A stretch of 64,000 nucleotides of DNA from Pseudomonas songnenensis. GTDB taxonomy: Bacteria > Pseudomonadota > Gammaproteobacteria > Pseudomonadales > Pseudomonadaceae. This document shows, in pieces, positions 45,306 through 56,144 of this stretch (position 1 is the stretch's first letter; each line of letters opens with the position of its first letter). The position numbers and the translations under genes are program-made. The stretch is taken from positions 1 through 64,000 of the forward strand of contig NZ_RFFN01000009.1 in assembly GCF_003696315.1 (NCBI RefSeq), written 5' to 3'. The notes below the pieces were generated by a model, which saw nothing but the letters and a program-made list of their open reading frames with translations, had not been told where the DNA came from and did not search any database.

Positions 45306-45830
45306 ATGACATCTCTCGATTTTCTGCATATTTCTATCGCCGATCAGCAGCTTTACGGTTTCGCTGGTGGACGGCTTCGTCTGCGTTTCCCGGTGTCCAC
45401 GGCGCGTAACGGTGCTGGCGAGCTGAACGGGTCCGGCTGTACGCCGCGTGGGTTGCATCAGGTACGCGCATGCATTGGCGACGGCCTGCCCGTGGGGGCG
45501 GTTCTACGAGGGCGGCGCTGGACCGGTGAAACCTGGACGCCAGAGCTGCACGCGGCTTTTCCCGGGCGCGACTGGATTCTGACCCGCATCCTCTGGCTTA
45601 GTGGTTGCGAGCCGGGCGTCAATCGGATGGGGCAGGTCGATACCTTTCGCCGCTACATCTACATTCACGGCACTCCGGATTCCGAGCCGATGGGTGTGCC
45701 GCTTTCTCATGGCTGCGTTCGCATGCGTAACGCCGATCTATTCCAGCTTTTTCCATTGGTGCCGCCTCATTGTCCGGTGCGCATCGACGAGGCGCCCTGT
45801 CCGAACTGGGCCGCCGCTGAACTCGAATAA
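45306..45830 (+). CDS. L,D-transpeptidase (YkuD domain)
   Basis: 174 residues consisting almost wholly of a YkuD domain: ISIADQQLYGF at the start, HGTPDSEPMG, and the catalytic SHGCVRM with the nucleophilic Cys. These enzymes form 3-3 crosslinks in peptidoglycan or attach proteins to it. No signal peptide is evident, as in several small pseudomonad members, so localisation is unclear. The start at ATG 45306 lacks a strong ribosome binding site; a start at 45264 overlapping psrA is possible. Confidence 0.88.
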   Translation: MTSLDFLHISIADQQLYGFAGGRLRLRFPVSTARNGAGELNGSGCTPRGLHQVRACIGDGLPVGAVLRGRRWTGETWTPELHAAFPGRDWILTRILWLSGCEPGVNRMGQVDTFRRYIYIHGTPDSEPMGVPLSHGCVRMRNADLFQLFPLVPPHCPVRIDEAPCPNWAAAELE

Positions 45831-45845
45831 GGATTTCTTCTGTAT

Positions 45846-46844
45846 ATGCACGGTTCATTGATGCTGGACCTCGCCGGTACCTGGCTTACGGCCGAGGATC
45901 GGCACCTCTTGCGCCAACCGGAAGTCGGTGGGCTCATTCTGTTTGCCCGCAACATCGAGCACCCGCGCCAGGTCGATGAGCTGTGCCGCTCAATTCGTGC
46001 TGTGCGGCCGGACCTGCTGTTGGCCGTGGATCAGGAAGGTGGTCGTGTTCAGCGGCTGCGCCAGGGATTCATCAAACTGCCGGCGATGCGAGAGCTATCG
46101 CGCTGCTCCGATGCGCCACGGCTGGCTGAGGCCTGCGGTTGGGTAATGGCAACCGAGGTGCTCGCGGTTGGACTGGACTTCAGCTTCGCGCCGGTGCTGG
46201 ATCTCGACCATCAGCGCAGCGCAGTGGTTGGCACTCGTGCGTTCGAGGGGGATCCACAGGCGGCGGTTGTGCTGATCGACGCCTTCGTTCGGGGCATGCA
46301 TGCAGCCGGCATGGCGGCGACCGGCAAACACTTCCCAGGCCATGGCTGGGCCGAAGCGGACTCTCATGTCGCCATTCCTGTCGATGAGCGAAGCCTCGAC
46401 GAACTGCGTGGCTGTGATCTGATTCCCTTCCAGGCGCTGAGCGGAACGCTCGATGCGATCATGCCGGCACATGTGATCTATCCTCAGGTCGACGACCAGC
46501 CCGCCGGTTTTTCGCGCCGCTGGCTGCAGGACATTCTGCGCGGCGAGCTCGGCTTCAAGGGGGTGATCTTCAGTGACGACCTTTCGATGGCTGGCGCTCA
46601 CGTTGTCGGCGATGCAGCTGACCGGATCCAGGCTGCCATGATGGCGGGCTGTGACATGGGGCTGGTATGTAACGATCGTGCTGCTGCAGAACTGGCACTG
46701 GCAGCGTTGCAGCGCATGCAGGTCACGCCGTCGCCTGTGCTGGCGCGCATGCGCAGGCGCACGGGATATGCTGCGGAGTACAAGCAAAGCCCTCGCTGGC
46801 TGGACGCCATCGGCGTGCTGAAGGCCGCCGACCTGATCGGCTGA
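45846..46844 (+). CDS. nagZ: Beta-N-acetylglucosaminidase NagZ
   Basis: 332-residue cytosolic GH3 enzyme that removes GlcNAc from recycled anhydromuropeptides, which also shapes AmpC beta-lactamase induction. Seen: AVDQEGGRVQRL, the catalytic-loop KHFPGHGWAEADSHVA with the His/Asp dyad, and the nucleophile region FSDDLSMAG. It directly follows the L,D-transpeptidase gene (15 bases), so two peptidoglycan genes are linked. Confidence 0.96.
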   Translation: MHGSLMLDLAGTWLTAEDRHLLRQPEVGGLILFARNIEHPRQVDELCRSIRAVRPDLLLAVDQEGGRVQRLRQGFIKLPAMRELSRCSDAPRLAEACGWVMATEVLAVGLDFSFAPVLDLDHQRSAVVGTRAFEGDPQAAVVLIDAFVRGMHAAGMAATGKHFPGHGWAEADSHVAIPVDERSLDELRGCDLIPFQALSGTLDAIMPAHVIYPQVDDQPAGFSRRWLQDILRGELGFKGVIFSDDLSMAGAHVVGDAADRIQAAMMAGCDMGLVCNDRAAAELALAALQRMQVTPSPVLARMRRRTGYAAEYKQSPRWLDAIGVLKAADLIG

Positions 46845-47606
<762 letters not shown>

Positions 47607-47701
47607 TGAGTCGCTTCGCTGTGTTATCGAGGCGGTACACATTCTTGAAGCGTGCTTGTCATATTGCGGCCTGAGACTGGTATTTTTGCGGCGGCACCCC
47701 A

Positions 47702-47729
47702 TTGCGGCAAGCATGCTGCTTGCTACACT
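47702..47729 (+). promoter_or_regulatory. Probable sigma-70 promoter of the LEA-type lipoprotein gene
   Basis: TTGCGG (47702-47707), 16-base spacer, TACACT (47724-47729), followed 24 bases later by the start codon. Confidence 0.45.
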
Positions 47730-47752
47730 TGGGCGTCCTTTGGAGTACCGGA

Positions 47753-48250
47753 ATGTTTTGCCAGGCACACACAATAAGAATTCTTAAAATAATCGTGATG
47801 CTGAGCTTGCTTAGTGGCATGGCCGGATGCTCGACCTGGTTTTCGGGCGATTTCAAAGACCCTACGGTCAACCTCACCAAAGTCGATATCGTCAAGGCAA
47901 GGCTGCTGGAACAGCAGTTCATGCTGCGCTTTCGCATCGACAACCCCAATGATCACAGCCTGCCGGTGCGCGGGCTGATCTATACCGTTCATCTAAACGA
48001 TGTTGAGTTGGCCAGTGGCGAGTCCAGTGGCTGGCTGACCGTTCCTGCCAACAGTTTCGAGTATTACGAAGTGCCCGTTCACACCAACCTGTGGCGGCAC
48101 ATGAAGTACATCGTACGGCTGCTGGAAAAGCCGGACCGTCCAATCAGCTATCGGCTGAAAGGCGAGCTGAAGACCGGTCTGATGGCAGGGCGACGCGTGC
48201 ACATTTCCACGGATGGCGAGATAATCCCGGGCAACTTTATTCCGGAGTAG
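47753..48250 (+). CDS. LEA type 2 family lipoprotein
   Basis: 165 residues. N-terminal signal with lipobox LSGMAGC, so a lipoprotein; the +2 residue is Ser, which suggests outer membrane sorting. The rest is a water-stress/hypersensitive (WHy) LEA-2 domain: [28 protein letters not shown] and a D/N-P-N-D motif. Such lipoproteins are linked to envelope stress tolerance; function not proven. ATG 47753 has GGAG upstream. The next gene starts 8 bases after the stop. Confidence 0.87.
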   Translation: MFCQAHTIRILKIIVMLSLLSGMAGCSTWFSGDFKDPTVNLTKVDIVKARLLEQQFMLRFRIDNPNDHSLPVRGLIYTVHLNDVELASGESSGWLTVPANSFEYYEVPVHTNLWRHMKYIVRLLEKPDRPISYRLKGELKTGLMAGRRVHISTDGEIIPGNFIPE

Positions 48251-48257
48251 TACCCAG

Positions 48258-48446
48258 ATGAGTCAAGAGCCGCATGTGCATGGTCCCGACTGCAACCACG
48301 ATCACGACCATGACCATCACCATGTCCACGGGCCGCATTGCAATCACAGCCACGAGCCCGTGCGCAATCCGCTGAAGGACGTCGGTCGCAACGACCCGTG
48401 TCCCTGCGGCAGCCAGAAAAAGTACAAGAAATGTCACGGCGCCTGA
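48258..48446 (+). CDS. His-rich SEC-C motif mini-protein
   Basis: 62 residues. The N-terminal half is extremely His/Asp-rich ([15 protein letters not shown]...HGPHCNHSH), and the C-terminal half is a SEC-C zinc motif ([17 protein letters not shown]), as at the end of SecA. It probably binds zinc or other metals, either as store or chaperone. It lies between the LEA lipoprotein and DUF2489 genes with 7-8 base gaps, so it is part of the same operon. Confidence 0.9.
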   Translation: MSQEPHVHGPDCNHDHDHDHHHVHGPHCNHSHEPVRNPLKDVGRNDPCPCGSQKKYKKCHGA

Positions 48447-48453
48447 GCACCCC

Positions 48454-48915
48454 ATGACTTCGGCCCTCGGTCTGTTCGTCGTAGCCGCGTTGCTGGTCGT
48501 TGCGCTGGGCGGCTATGCGCTCTATCTCTGGCGGCGCGTCTGGCGTAACGAGCGGCTGCAGGTCGCGGCACGAGCGCAGCAACAGTCCGCGCTGGCGGAC
48601 GATCTGCGGATTCTCGCCAGTTGTCTGCTGGATGGGCAGTTGCCGCTCATCGAGGGCGCCATCCGCATCAAGGTGCTGCTCGATAACTATGACGTGGCGT
48701 TGGGTCAGCATCCTCGTTGCCAGGTCTTTCAGCAGCTCTTCGAGGCGACCGAGCAGGTGCCTACCCATGCTGCCTGGAAGGCCTTGGACAAGCATGAACG
48801 GCGGCGCCACGAAGCGCAGTTCAGCGCACTGGAGTTGCAACACAAGGCTGAAGCACGGCGGTCGGCGCGTTGGCTGCTCGACGAAGCTCTGCCAAAATCG
48901 CGCAACGCGGCCTGA
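48454..48915 (+). CDS. DUF2489 family protein
   Basis: 153 residues. One N-terminal membrane helix (LGLFVVAALLVVALGGYALYLW) followed by a helical soluble domain with LRILASCLLDGQLPLIEGAIRIKVLLD, the DUF2489 core. Function unknown. It is the third gene of the LEA lipoprotein unit. Confidence 0.87.
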   Translation: MTSALGLFVVAALLVVALGGYALYLWRRVWRNERLQVAARAQQQSALADDLRILASCLLDGQLPLIEGAIRIKVLLDNYDVALGQHPRCQVFQQLFEATEQVPTHAAWKALDKHERRRHEAQFSALELQHKAEARRSARWLLDEALPKSRNAA

Positions 48916-48992
48916 TCGACCGATCTTCTTCGCTACCCGCCCTCTAAGCTGTTAGCACTCTTCCTCTTTGCAAGCCCGCACAGGAGTCTTCG

Positions 48993-51530
48993 ATGTCTCT
49001 GCGTCTGCCGTTCGCCCTGGTTCGCCTGACGCTGGGGGCCGCGCTCGGCCTGGCCGGCCTCGGCGGTTGTCAGGCTTATCTCGATAACCGCTACAGCGCC
49101 AGTCTGCCGCCGGCACAGGGCATTCAACCGCTGACCGGGCTGGCGGGCAGTGCGAGCATCCGGCGCAATTCGCTGGGCATGCCGCTGATCGAAACCTCCT
49201 CGTTTCACGATGCGCTGTTCGCCATGGGCTACGTGCACGCGACCGACCGTCTGAGCCAGATGGTCAGCCTGCGGTTGATGGCGCAGGGTCGCCTGGCGGA
49301 AATGGTCGGCCCCGGCGTGCTGGAAACCGACCGTTTCATGCGTGCAGTCAACCTGCGCCAGAGCGCCGAGCTGCTGTACCGCGAATCCTCGCCGCGGATG
49401 AAGAAGTTCTTCGAAGTGTACGCCCGTGGCGTGAACGCCTACCTGTATCGCCATCAGGACAAGCTGCCGATGGACCTCGCCGAGTCCGGCTACAAGCCTG
49501 AGTACTGGAAGCCCGAGGATTCGGTACTGGTGTTCTGCCTGCTCAACTTCGGCCTGTCGCAGAACCTGCAGGAAGAGGTGGCCGCCTTGCTGCTGGCGCA
49601 GAAGGTGGGTAGCGACAAACTGGCCTGGCTGCTGCCGATCTATCCGGACGAGGCGCTGCCGTTTGCCGAAGCTGACAAGCTCAAGGGGCTCGCGCTGAGC
49701 GGATCCGTGCCAGGGCTGGCGGCGATCGAGCAGGCAGCCCAACACTTGGCGGCGCTAACTCCGACCGGCATGGCGGCCTCCAACAACTGGGCTATTGCCG
49801 GCAGCAACACGCGCAGCGGCAAGCCGATCCTGGCCAACGACACGCACCTGCCGCTGTCGATGCCCTCGTACTGGAATTTCATGCAGATCCGCGCACCGAA
49901 GTTCCAGGCGGCCGGTGTCACTATCGCCGGCGTGCCTGCCGTGGTGGCCGGCTTCAACGGCAAGCTTGGCTGGGGCATGACCATGGTCATGGGCGACAGT
50001 CAGGATCTGTATCTCGAGCAGGTTCGCCGTGAAGGCTCGCGGTTGATGTATCTGGCCGATGGCAAGTGGCTGCCGGCCCGCGAGCGCCACGAAACCTACT
50101 TCGTCAAAGGCGAGCGACCGATTCGCGAGACCATTTACGAAACCCGTAATGGGCCTCTGTTGAACACGGCGCTCGGCGAGCGCAAGCACCCCTTGCAACC
50201 GCTACAGCTCCGCAGCGGCTACGGCCTTGCGCTGAAAATCGCGCAGCTGGATGCCGATCGCACCCTGGATGCCTTCTTCGACCTGTCTCGCGCGCAATCG
50301 GTGGATCAGGCCTTCGAAGCGTCCCGCGAGATTCGCGCAGCCGCACTCAATCTGGTCTTCGCCGATCAGCAGGGGATCGGCTGGCAGGTTACCGGGCGTT
50401 TTCCCAATCGCCGCGAGGGACTGGGACTGGTGCCTTCGCCGGGTTGGGATGGCCGCTATGAATGGGACGGCTACGCCGATCCGATGCTGCATCCCTACGA
50501 CCAGGATCCGTTCCAGGGTTGGCTCGGCACTGCCAATCATCGCAGCGTGCCGCGTGGCTACGGGATGCAGCTGTCCAGTTCTTGGTACGGCCCTGAGCGC
50601 TATGAGCGGCTGGCTGAGCTGGCCGGGCGCGGCAAGCACGACACCCGCAGCACCATCGCCATGCAGTACGACCAGGTCACGCCGTTCGCCGCCAAGCTCA
50701 GGGCGATGTTCGAGGCGCCAGGCATGGCCGCACCGTTGCGCCAGGCGATCGATGCGCTGCCGGCCGCCGAACGCAGCAAGGCGCGTGAAGCGCTGGATCG
50801 ACTGCTGGCCTTCGATGGCAAGCTGGCTGCGGATTCGGCCAACGCCGCGCTGTATGGTGCCTTCCTGCACGAAAGCGCGCGGCAGATCTTCCTCGACGAG
50901 CTGGGGCCAGAGGATTCTCCGGCCTGGCGTGCGCTGGTGCAGACGGCCAACACGTCCTATTCGGCGCAGGCCGATCATCTGCTCGGCCGTGAAGACAGCC
51001 CGTTCTGGAACGACCAGCAGACTGCGCAAACCGAAGATAAGCCAGCGATTCTGGCACGCAGTCTTGCTGGTGCCGTGAGTCTGCTGGAAGGCCGCCTGGG
51101 CAACGATCGCAGTGCGTGGCAGTGGGGCAAGCTGCACACCGCCAGCTGGACCTCCGGCGCAACGCAGCTGGCGCCGCATATGCCGGCCAGCCAGCGGAGC
51201 AAGATCAACGCCATCGGTAGCTACCTCGACCGTGGCCCCTATGCCATGGGTGGCGATCACAGCACGTTGAATGCCTCGGCCTACAACATGGGGGCGAACT
51301 TCGATACCTGGCTGATCCCGGCGATGCGCATCATCGTCGATTTCGGCCGCGACGAGCCGATGATCGGTCTCAACAGCTCGGGCCAGTCGGGCAACCCGGC
51401 CAGCCCGCACTATGCCGACGGTATCGATGCATGGATGAGGGCGCAGTACATGAGCTTCCCGTTCAAGACGCAGAATCTCGACAAGGTCTACGGCACGCAG
51501 CGCCTGTTGCTGACGCCTGCCGGCAAGTGA
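48993..51530 (+). CDS. quiP: Acyl-homoserine-lactone acylase QuiP (penicillin acylase family)
   Basis: 845-residue Ntn hydrolase precursor, nearly the same length and sequence pattern as P. aeruginosa QuiP, which cleaves long-chain acyl-homoserine lactones. N-terminal signal with a lipobox-like LAGLGGC. Autocleavage exposes Ser263 in [10 protein letters not shown] as N-terminal nucleophile of the beta subunit; [15 protein letters not shown] follows. Other landmarks: [20 protein letters not shown] and [17 protein letters not shown] near the end. Monocistronic; convergent with trmO. Action on AHLs is inferred from similarity. Confidence 0.93.
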   Translation: MSLRLPFALVRLTLGAALGLAGLGGCQAYLDNRYSASLPPAQGIQPLTGLAGSASIRRNSLGMPLIETSSFHDALFAMGYVHATDRLSQMVSLRLMAQGRLAEMVGPGVLETDRFMRAVNLRQSAELLYRESSPRMKKFFEVYARGVNAYLYRHQDKLPMDLAESGYKPEYWKPEDSVLVFCLLNFGLSQNLQEEVAALLLAQKVGSDKLAWLLPIYPDEALPFAEADKLKGLALSGSVPGLAAIEQAAQHLAALTPTGMAASNNWAIAGSNTRSGKPILANDTHLPLSMPSYWNFMQIRAPKFQAAGVTIAGVPAVVAGFNGKLGWGMTMVMGDSQDLYLEQVRREGSRLMYLADGKWLPARERHETYFVKGERPIRETIYETRNGPLLNTALGERKHPLQPLQLRSGYGLALKIAQLDADRTLDAFFDLSRAQSVDQAFEASREIRAAALNLVFADQQGIGWQVTGRFPNRREGLGLVPSPGWDGRYEWDGYADPMLHPYDQDPFQGWLGTANHRSVPRGYGMQLSSSWYGPERYERLAELAGRGKHDTRSTIAMQYDQVTPFAAKLRAMFEAPGMAAPLRQAIDALPAAERSKAREALDRLLAFDGKLAADSANAALYGAFLHESARQIFLDELGPEDSPAWRALVQTANTSYSAQADHLLGREDSPFWNDQQTAQTEDKPAILARSLAGAVSLLEGRLGNDRSAWQWGKLHTASWTSGATQLAPHMPASQRSKINAIGSYLDRGPYAMGGDHSTLNASAYNMGANFDTWLIPAMRIIVDFGRDEPMIGLNSSGQSGNPASPHYADGIDAWMRAQYMSFPFKTQNLDKVYGTQRLLLTPAGK

Positions 51531-51535
51531 GGAGA

Positions 51536-51567
51536 GCGCCGCGCCGGCATCAGGCCGGCTGCGGCGC
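51536..51567. terminator. Hairpin between quiP and trmO ends
   Basis: GCGCCGC GCCGGC (51536-51548), loop ATCAG, GCCGGC T GCGGCGC (51554-51567). The trmO stop codon (51550-51552) is in the loop. There is no T-tract, but position and symmetry suggest a shared barrier for convergent transcription. Confidence 0.5.
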
Positions 51568-52257
51568 CGCGGGTGCTACTTCGAGAACACGGATCACGCC
51601 TGGCGTCGGGTAGTGCCAGCGCACGTCCACATCCCAGAGCTGCGCGCCGTACCGCCGTTCTGGTTCGGGTTTCTGATAGGCCGGGCGCGGGTCCTGCGCC
51701 AGGCACTGTTCGATAAGCTCCACCAGCGGTTCGTCGAGGCGTAGTGCTTCGCGGCGAGCTTGCACCAATCCGACGTCCGACCACTGCACCTCGATCAGCG
51801 CAGGTGCGTCGGCGGCCATGTCGTTGCGTGCGTCAGGTAGCGCATCGGCGTAGGGCACGTAGGGTTTGATGTCCAGCACCGGGGTGCCGTCCAGCAGGTC
51901 GATGCCGGAAATGAACAGTCGTCCCGGCTCGACCTTATCCAGCCTGACCACCGACTGACCGATGCCATTGGGTCTGTGCGTTGCTCGCGTGGCGAACACG
52001 CCAGCCATGCGATTGCCGCCCAGACGTGGCGGGCGGACCTTGAGGCGGGGCTTGCTTTCCAGCGCCTGGTGGAAGAGAAACAGCAGCCACACGTGGCTGA
52101 CCTGCTCAAGGCCGGCCACCGCATCACCGTTGTCGAACGGCGGCACCAGCTCCAGTACGCCACGCGCGGCCGGCGCCAGGCTGGGCTGGCGGGGGATGGC
52201 GAACTTCTCCTTGAAGCAGGAGCGGACGTAGCCGATCGGCGAGACGCTGTGTTGCAT
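51550..52257 (-). CDS. trmO: tRNA (N6-threonylcarbamoyladenosine37-N6)-methyltransferase TrmO
   Basis: 235 residues of the TsaA/TrmO (UPF0066) family: PIGYVRSCFKEKFAIPRQP at the N-terminus, VSHVWLLFLFHQA, the SAM-binding region FATRATHRPNGIGQSVV, and LDGTPVLDIKPYVPYAD. Methylates t6A37 in certain threonine tRNAs. The start at 52257 gives the expected N-terminus. The C-terminal domain (about 150-235) is that of gammaproteobacterial TrmO. Confidence 0.92.
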   Translation of the reverse strand: MQHSVSPIGYVRSCFKEKFAIPRQPSLAPAARGVLELVPPFDNGDAVAGLEQVSHVWLLFLFHQALESKPRLKVRPPRLGGNRMAGVFATRATHRPNGIGQSVVRLDKVEPGRLFISGIDLLDGTPVLDIKPYVPYADALPDARNDMAADAPALIEVQWSDVGLVQARREALRLDEPLVELIEQCLAQDPRPAYQKPEPERRYGAQLWDVDVRWHYPTPGVIRVLEVAPAAPQPA

Positions 52258-52359
52258 GGGGCAGCCTGGATAGGGGCGGGCGGCTGCGCATCTTACCCGC
52301 TATGCGCCGAGTTGCGCGACGTCGGGCCGCCCCAGCCCAGGCGGCCCGGTGGCCAGTGA

Positions 52360-53568
52360 TTACAGACCGAGCAGGTTGGCGACGTAATCGGCGTCCTTGT
52401 CGCCGCGGCCGGAAAGGTTGACCAGGATGTGGCTGTCCTTGCCCAGCGTCGGTGCGGTGCGGATCGCCCAGGCCACGGCATGCGCGCTTTCCAGGGCAGG
52501 GATGATGCCTTCGACGCGCGACAGGGTCATGAAGGCATCCAGGCATTCCTGGTCGGTCGCGGTCTGGTAGTTCACCCGGCCGATGTCCTTGAGATAACTG
52601 TGCTGTGGGCCAACACCGGGGTAGTCCAGGCCGGAAGCGATGGAGTGCACCGCAGACGGGTTGCCATCGGCATCCTCCAGCACGTAACAGGCCATGCCAT
52701 GCAGTTCGCCTGGCTTGCCCTTCGTCAGCGTGGCCGAGTGGCGGCCTGGCTTGTCCAGACTTTCGCCGGCCGGCTCGATACCGACCAGCTCGACCGCGGC
52801 ATCTTCGAGAAATGCGGTGAACATGCCCATGGCATTCGAGCCGCCACCGACGCAGGCAACCACGTGATCGGGCAGGCGGCCATGTTTGGCGAGGAATTGC
52901 GCACGGGCCTCGGTGCCGATGATCGACTGGAAATCGCGGACCATCTTCGGAAACGGATGCGGGCCGACCACCGAGCCGATGGCGTAGATGTAGTTGTGCG
53001 GGTCCTTCAGGTATTCCTCGAAGGCGCTGTCCACCGCTTCCTTGAGCGTCGCCGCGCCGCGGGTGACCGCCACCAGCTTGCAGCCGAGGATCTTCATCTT
53101 GGTGACGTTGGGGTGTTCCTTCTCGATATCCACCTGGCCCATATGGATCTCGCAGGGAATACCCACCAGTGCGCAGGCGGTGGCCAGCGCGACCCCATGC
53201 TGGCCGGCACCGGTTTCCGCGATGACTTTCTTCTTGCCCATGAACTTGGCCAGCAGGGCCTCGCCGAGGCAATGATTGATCTTGTGCGCGCCGGTGTGGT
53301 TCAGGTCTTCACGCTTCAGATAGATCTGCGCACCGCCGAGCTGCTCGGATAGACGCCGAGCGTGAAAGATCGGACTTGGCCGACCCACATAGTCGGCGAA
53401 CAGCGACGCCAGTTCCTGCTGGAAATCCTCGCGCTGGCGGATCTCTTCGTAGGCCAGGTTGATGTCGTCCATCGCCTGCTTGAGGTGTGGCGGCACCAGC
53501 TGGCCACCGTAGGGGCCGAAGTAACCGTTGGCATCGGGCATGGCGGTGAAACGCGGATCGGACGACAT
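52360..53568 (-). CDS. trpB: Tryptophan synthase beta subunit, stand-alone copy
   Basis: 402-residue fold-type II PLP enzyme. PLP Lys96 in HTGAHKIN, Glu118 in AETGAGQHG, phosphate loop [10 protein letters not shown], and the C-terminal NLSGRGDKD. Condenses indole (or serine) to tryptophan. No trpA or trpI lies next to it. It also has unusual segments for a trpBA-type enzyme ([41 protein letters not shown]), which suggests a paralogue distinct from the trpBA operon copy of the genome. Could use a different amine or nucleophile partner. Confidence 0.88.
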   Translation of the reverse strand: MSSDPRFTAMPDANGYFGPYGGQLVPPHLKQAMDDINLAYEEIRQREDFQQELASLFADYVGRPSPIFHARRLSEQLGGAQIYLKREDLNHTGAHKINHCLGEALLAKFMGKKKVIAETGAGQHGVALATACALVGIPCEIHMGQVDIEKEHPNVTKMKILGCKLVAVTRGAATLKEAVDSAFEEYLKDPHNYIYAIGSVVGPHPFPKMVRDFQSIIGTEARAQFLAKHGRLPDHVVACVGGGSNAMGMFTAFLEDAAVELVGIEPAGESLDKPGRHSATLTKGKPGELHGMACYVLEDADGNPSAVHSIASGLDYPGVGPQHSYLKDIGRVNYQTATDQECLDAFMTLSRVEGIIPALESAHAVAWAIRTAPTLGKDSHILVNLSGRGDKDADYVANLLGL

Positions 53569-53985
53569 GAGTTGATCTCTGTTGGGTGGGTGAGGTGGCG
53601 CAGATCATATGCCAGCACAATCACGCTGAAAACGTGGGGGATAGCGCAGCGAATTCCTGGTTTTTTCGGTCACCCGCGCAGGCGCGAAAGCGAGCGAACG
53701 CGGCGTTCGCTCATGCGGATAGCCTTGGCGTGCCTGTTGTGCCTCGAAGAATCTCGCTTGATCGTGTAGGATGCACGCCGAATCAATAATTATGGGAGCA
53801 AATCAGAGCTTTTGTTTTTAGTCGGCAGCAACTTGCCGACGGGCATCGCTGTCATCAGTACGGCCGTTATGCATGCCCGCCCCGCCATCAGGTCGGCGCA
53901 ATCCTCAACCAATTGCACGCCGCCTGCCGCAATACGTCGCACCGCGATGTCGTAAAAGCCAGAACAAGTTCAGGAGATAGAACTG
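53569..53985. other. Divergent region between trpB and betT
   Basis: No gene seen. In particular there is no recognisable betI start or fragment. The 100 bases upstream of betT include AT-rich stretches (AATCAATAATTATGGGAGC near 53781) that could hold the promoter. The betT ribosome binding site is AGGAG about 8 bases upstream of its ATG. Confidence 0.5.
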
Positions 53986-56052
53986 ATGAACGAGGCTGAG
54001 CTCTCGCCCAACGATTCCGAAGCGCCCGCTGACCGGATCAATCCCGTAGTTTTCTACGGTTCCGCACTCGCCATCGTGTTGTTTGCCGTATGGACGATGT
54101 TCTTCACTGATCGCTCGCTGGCGATCATCAACACGGTACTTGGCTGGATTTCCAATTCATTCGGCTGGTTCTACTTTCTCGCCGTGCTGCTCTACCTGCT
54201 GTTCGTGGTGATCGTGGCGACCAGCCGTTACGGCAAGATCCGCCTCGGGCCGGATCATTCCAAACCAGAATTCAACGTGGTCACCTGGGCGGCGATGCTG
54301 TTCTCTGCCGGTATCGGCATCGACCTGCTGTTTTTCTGCATCGCCGAACCCATCACCCAGTTTCTCGAACCGCCGGTGGGCGAGGGCGGGACCACCCAGG
54401 CCGCGCGTCATGCGATGGAGCTGACCTTCCTGCATTGGGGCCTCTCTGGGTGGGGCGTCTATACGCTGGTCGGCATGTCGCTGGCCTACTTCAGCTTCCG
54501 CCAGGGCTTGCCGCTGTCGATTCGCTCCTCGCTGTACCCGATCTTCGGCAAGCGCATCTATGGCCCCATCGGCCATACCGTCGATACCGCCGCGGTGCTT
54601 GGCACCATCTTCGGTATCGCCACCAGCCTGGGCATCGGCATCATCCAGCTGAACTTCGGCCTCAACTATATCTTCGGCATACCCGAGGGCACGCTGACCC
54701 AGGCGGTGCTGGTGGTACTGATCGTGGTGTTCTCGGCCATTTCGGCGGCCACGGGCGTGGAGCGTGGCATTCGCCGGCTTTCCGAATTCAACATGCTGCT
54801 GGCGGTGTTGCTGCTGCTGTTCGTGCTGGTGGTCGGCGACACGGTGTTCCTGCTCAATGCCCTGGTGATGAACGTCGGCGACTACTTCTCCAACTTCATC
54901 AGCCTGTCGCTGGACACCTACGCCTACCGCCGCCCGACCGACTGGCTGAATGCCTGGACGGTGTTCTTCTGGGCCTGGTGGATTGCCTGGGGGCCGTTCG
55001 TGGGCCTGTTTCTGGCGCGGATTTCCCGCGGCCGCACCATCCGCGAGTTCGTCATCGGCACGCTGCTGCTGCCGCTGGCCTTCATGATGGCCTGGATGTC
55101 GATCATGGGTAACAGCGCCATCGAGATGGTCATGGGCGGTGCCCTCGAATTCGGCCAGCAGGCGGTGAGCAACCCCGGTTCGTCGATCTATCTGTTCCTG
55201 CAGAGCCTGCCGTGGTCGGGTATCACCACCATCGTGGTGACCATCCTCGCGATCGTCTTCTTCGTCACCTCCGGCGACTCCGGTTCGCTGGTGCTGTCGA
55301 ACTTCACCTCCATCCTCAAGGATGTGAACAGCGATGCGCCGGTGTGGATGCGCATTCTCTGGGCGGCGATCATCGGCATTCTCACCCTGGCGCTGCTGAT
55401 CGCCGGCGGGCTGACCGCGCTGCAGGGCACCGTGGTGATCATGGGGCTGCCGTTCTCCATCGTCCTGCTGTTCATGATGTACGGGCTGTTCAAGGCATTG
55501 CACGTCGAAGGCGTCATGGCCGACAGCTACCAGAAGAGCCTGTCCGGCTACCTGTCCGGGCGCGCCACGCTGGAGCACACGCAGATGAACTGGAGTCAGC
55601 GCCTGTCGCGGGCGATGAGCTTCCCCAGCCGTTCGCAGATCCGTCGTTACCTGAAGGATGTCTGCAAGCCGGCGATGGAAGAGATCCAGAAGGCGCTGGG
55701 CGAGAAGGGCGTGCCGGTGGACATCGTTGAAGGCGAGCCGGGCAACGAGCACCTGGCGCTGCACGTCAATCTGGGCAGCGAGCAGGACTTCACTTACCAG
55801 ATCTGGCCGGTGCGCGGCACCATGCCATCCTTTGCCCTGCGCACGCAGAGCGGCAACGCCGACTACTACCGGCTCGAGGTGCATCTGCGTCAGGGCAGCC
55901 TGGGCTACGACCTGATGGGCTACTCCCGGCGCCAGCTGATCGAGGACATCCTCGACCACTACGAGCACCACATGCACTTCCTGCATCTGCAGCGCGAGAA
56001 CGGTGGTGGTGAAAGCGGCATGCCCAACCCGGGCGCAACGCCGACACCTTGA
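53986..56052 (+). CDS. betT: BCCT-family choline transporter BetT
   Basis: 688 residues with 12 membrane helices (about 20-510) and the BCCT signature FFWAWWIAWGPFVGLFLARIS around residue 325. A cytosolic C-terminal domain of about 170 residues follows, a feature of BetT-type carriers in which it senses osmolarity. The proton-coupled type is expected because the glycine-rich motif region lacks clear sodium-site features; this is inferential. It is followed by betB and betA on the same strand, so imported choline is converted to glycine betaine. Confidence 0.93.
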   Translation: MNEAELSPNDSEAPADRINPVVFYGSALAIVLFAVWTMFFTDRSLAIINTVLGWISNSFGWFYFLAVLLYLLFVVIVATSRYGKIRLGPDHSKPEFNVVTWAAMLFSAGIGIDLLFFCIAEPITQFLEPPVGEGGTTQAARHAMELTFLHWGLSGWGVYTLVGMSLAYFSFRQGLPLSIRSSLYPIFGKRIYGPIGHTVDTAAVLGTIFGIATSLGIGIIQLNFGLNYIFGIPEGTLTQAVLVVLIVVFSAISAATGVERGIRRLSEFNMLLAVLLLLFVLVVGDTVFLLNALVMNVGDYFSNFISLSLDTYAYRRPTDWLNAWTVFFWAWWIAWGPFVGLFLARISRGRTIREFVIGTLLLPLAFMMAWMSIMGNSAIEMVMGGALEFGQQAVSNPGSSIYLFLQSLPWSGITTIVVTILAIVFFVTSGDSGSLVLSNFTSILKDVNSDAPVWMRILWAAIIGILTLALLIAGGLTALQGTVVIMGLPFSIVLLFMMYGLFKALHVEGVMADSYQKSLSGYLSGRATLEHTQMNWSQRLSRAMSFPSRSQIRRYLKDVCKPAMEEIQKALGEKGVPVDIVEGEPGNEHLALHVNLGSEQDFTYQIWPVRGTMPSFALRTQSGNADYYRLEVHLRQGSLGYDLMGYSRRQLIEDILDHYEHHMHFLHLQRENGGGESGMPNPGATPTP

Positions 56053-56059
56053 CCCTGCA

Positions 56060-56082
56060 CGCCTCGGGCGATCCCCGAGGCG
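56060..56082 (+). terminator. Hairpin between betT and betB
   Basis: CGCCTCGGG (56060-56068), loop CGATC, CCCGAGGCG (56074-56082): perfect 9-base stem, no T-tract. May attenuate transcription or protect the betT message. Confidence 0.5.
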
Positions 56083-56144
56083 TTCCATTCATGTCGCGGT
56101 AGTGTCGATCCGCTGCCGCCACGACCAGCACGAAGAGGTAGAAC

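Noticed and set aside
53569-53985. A possible betI remnant upstream of betT
   Set aside because: No frame shows the TetR helix-turn-helix or BetI N-terminus on either strand.
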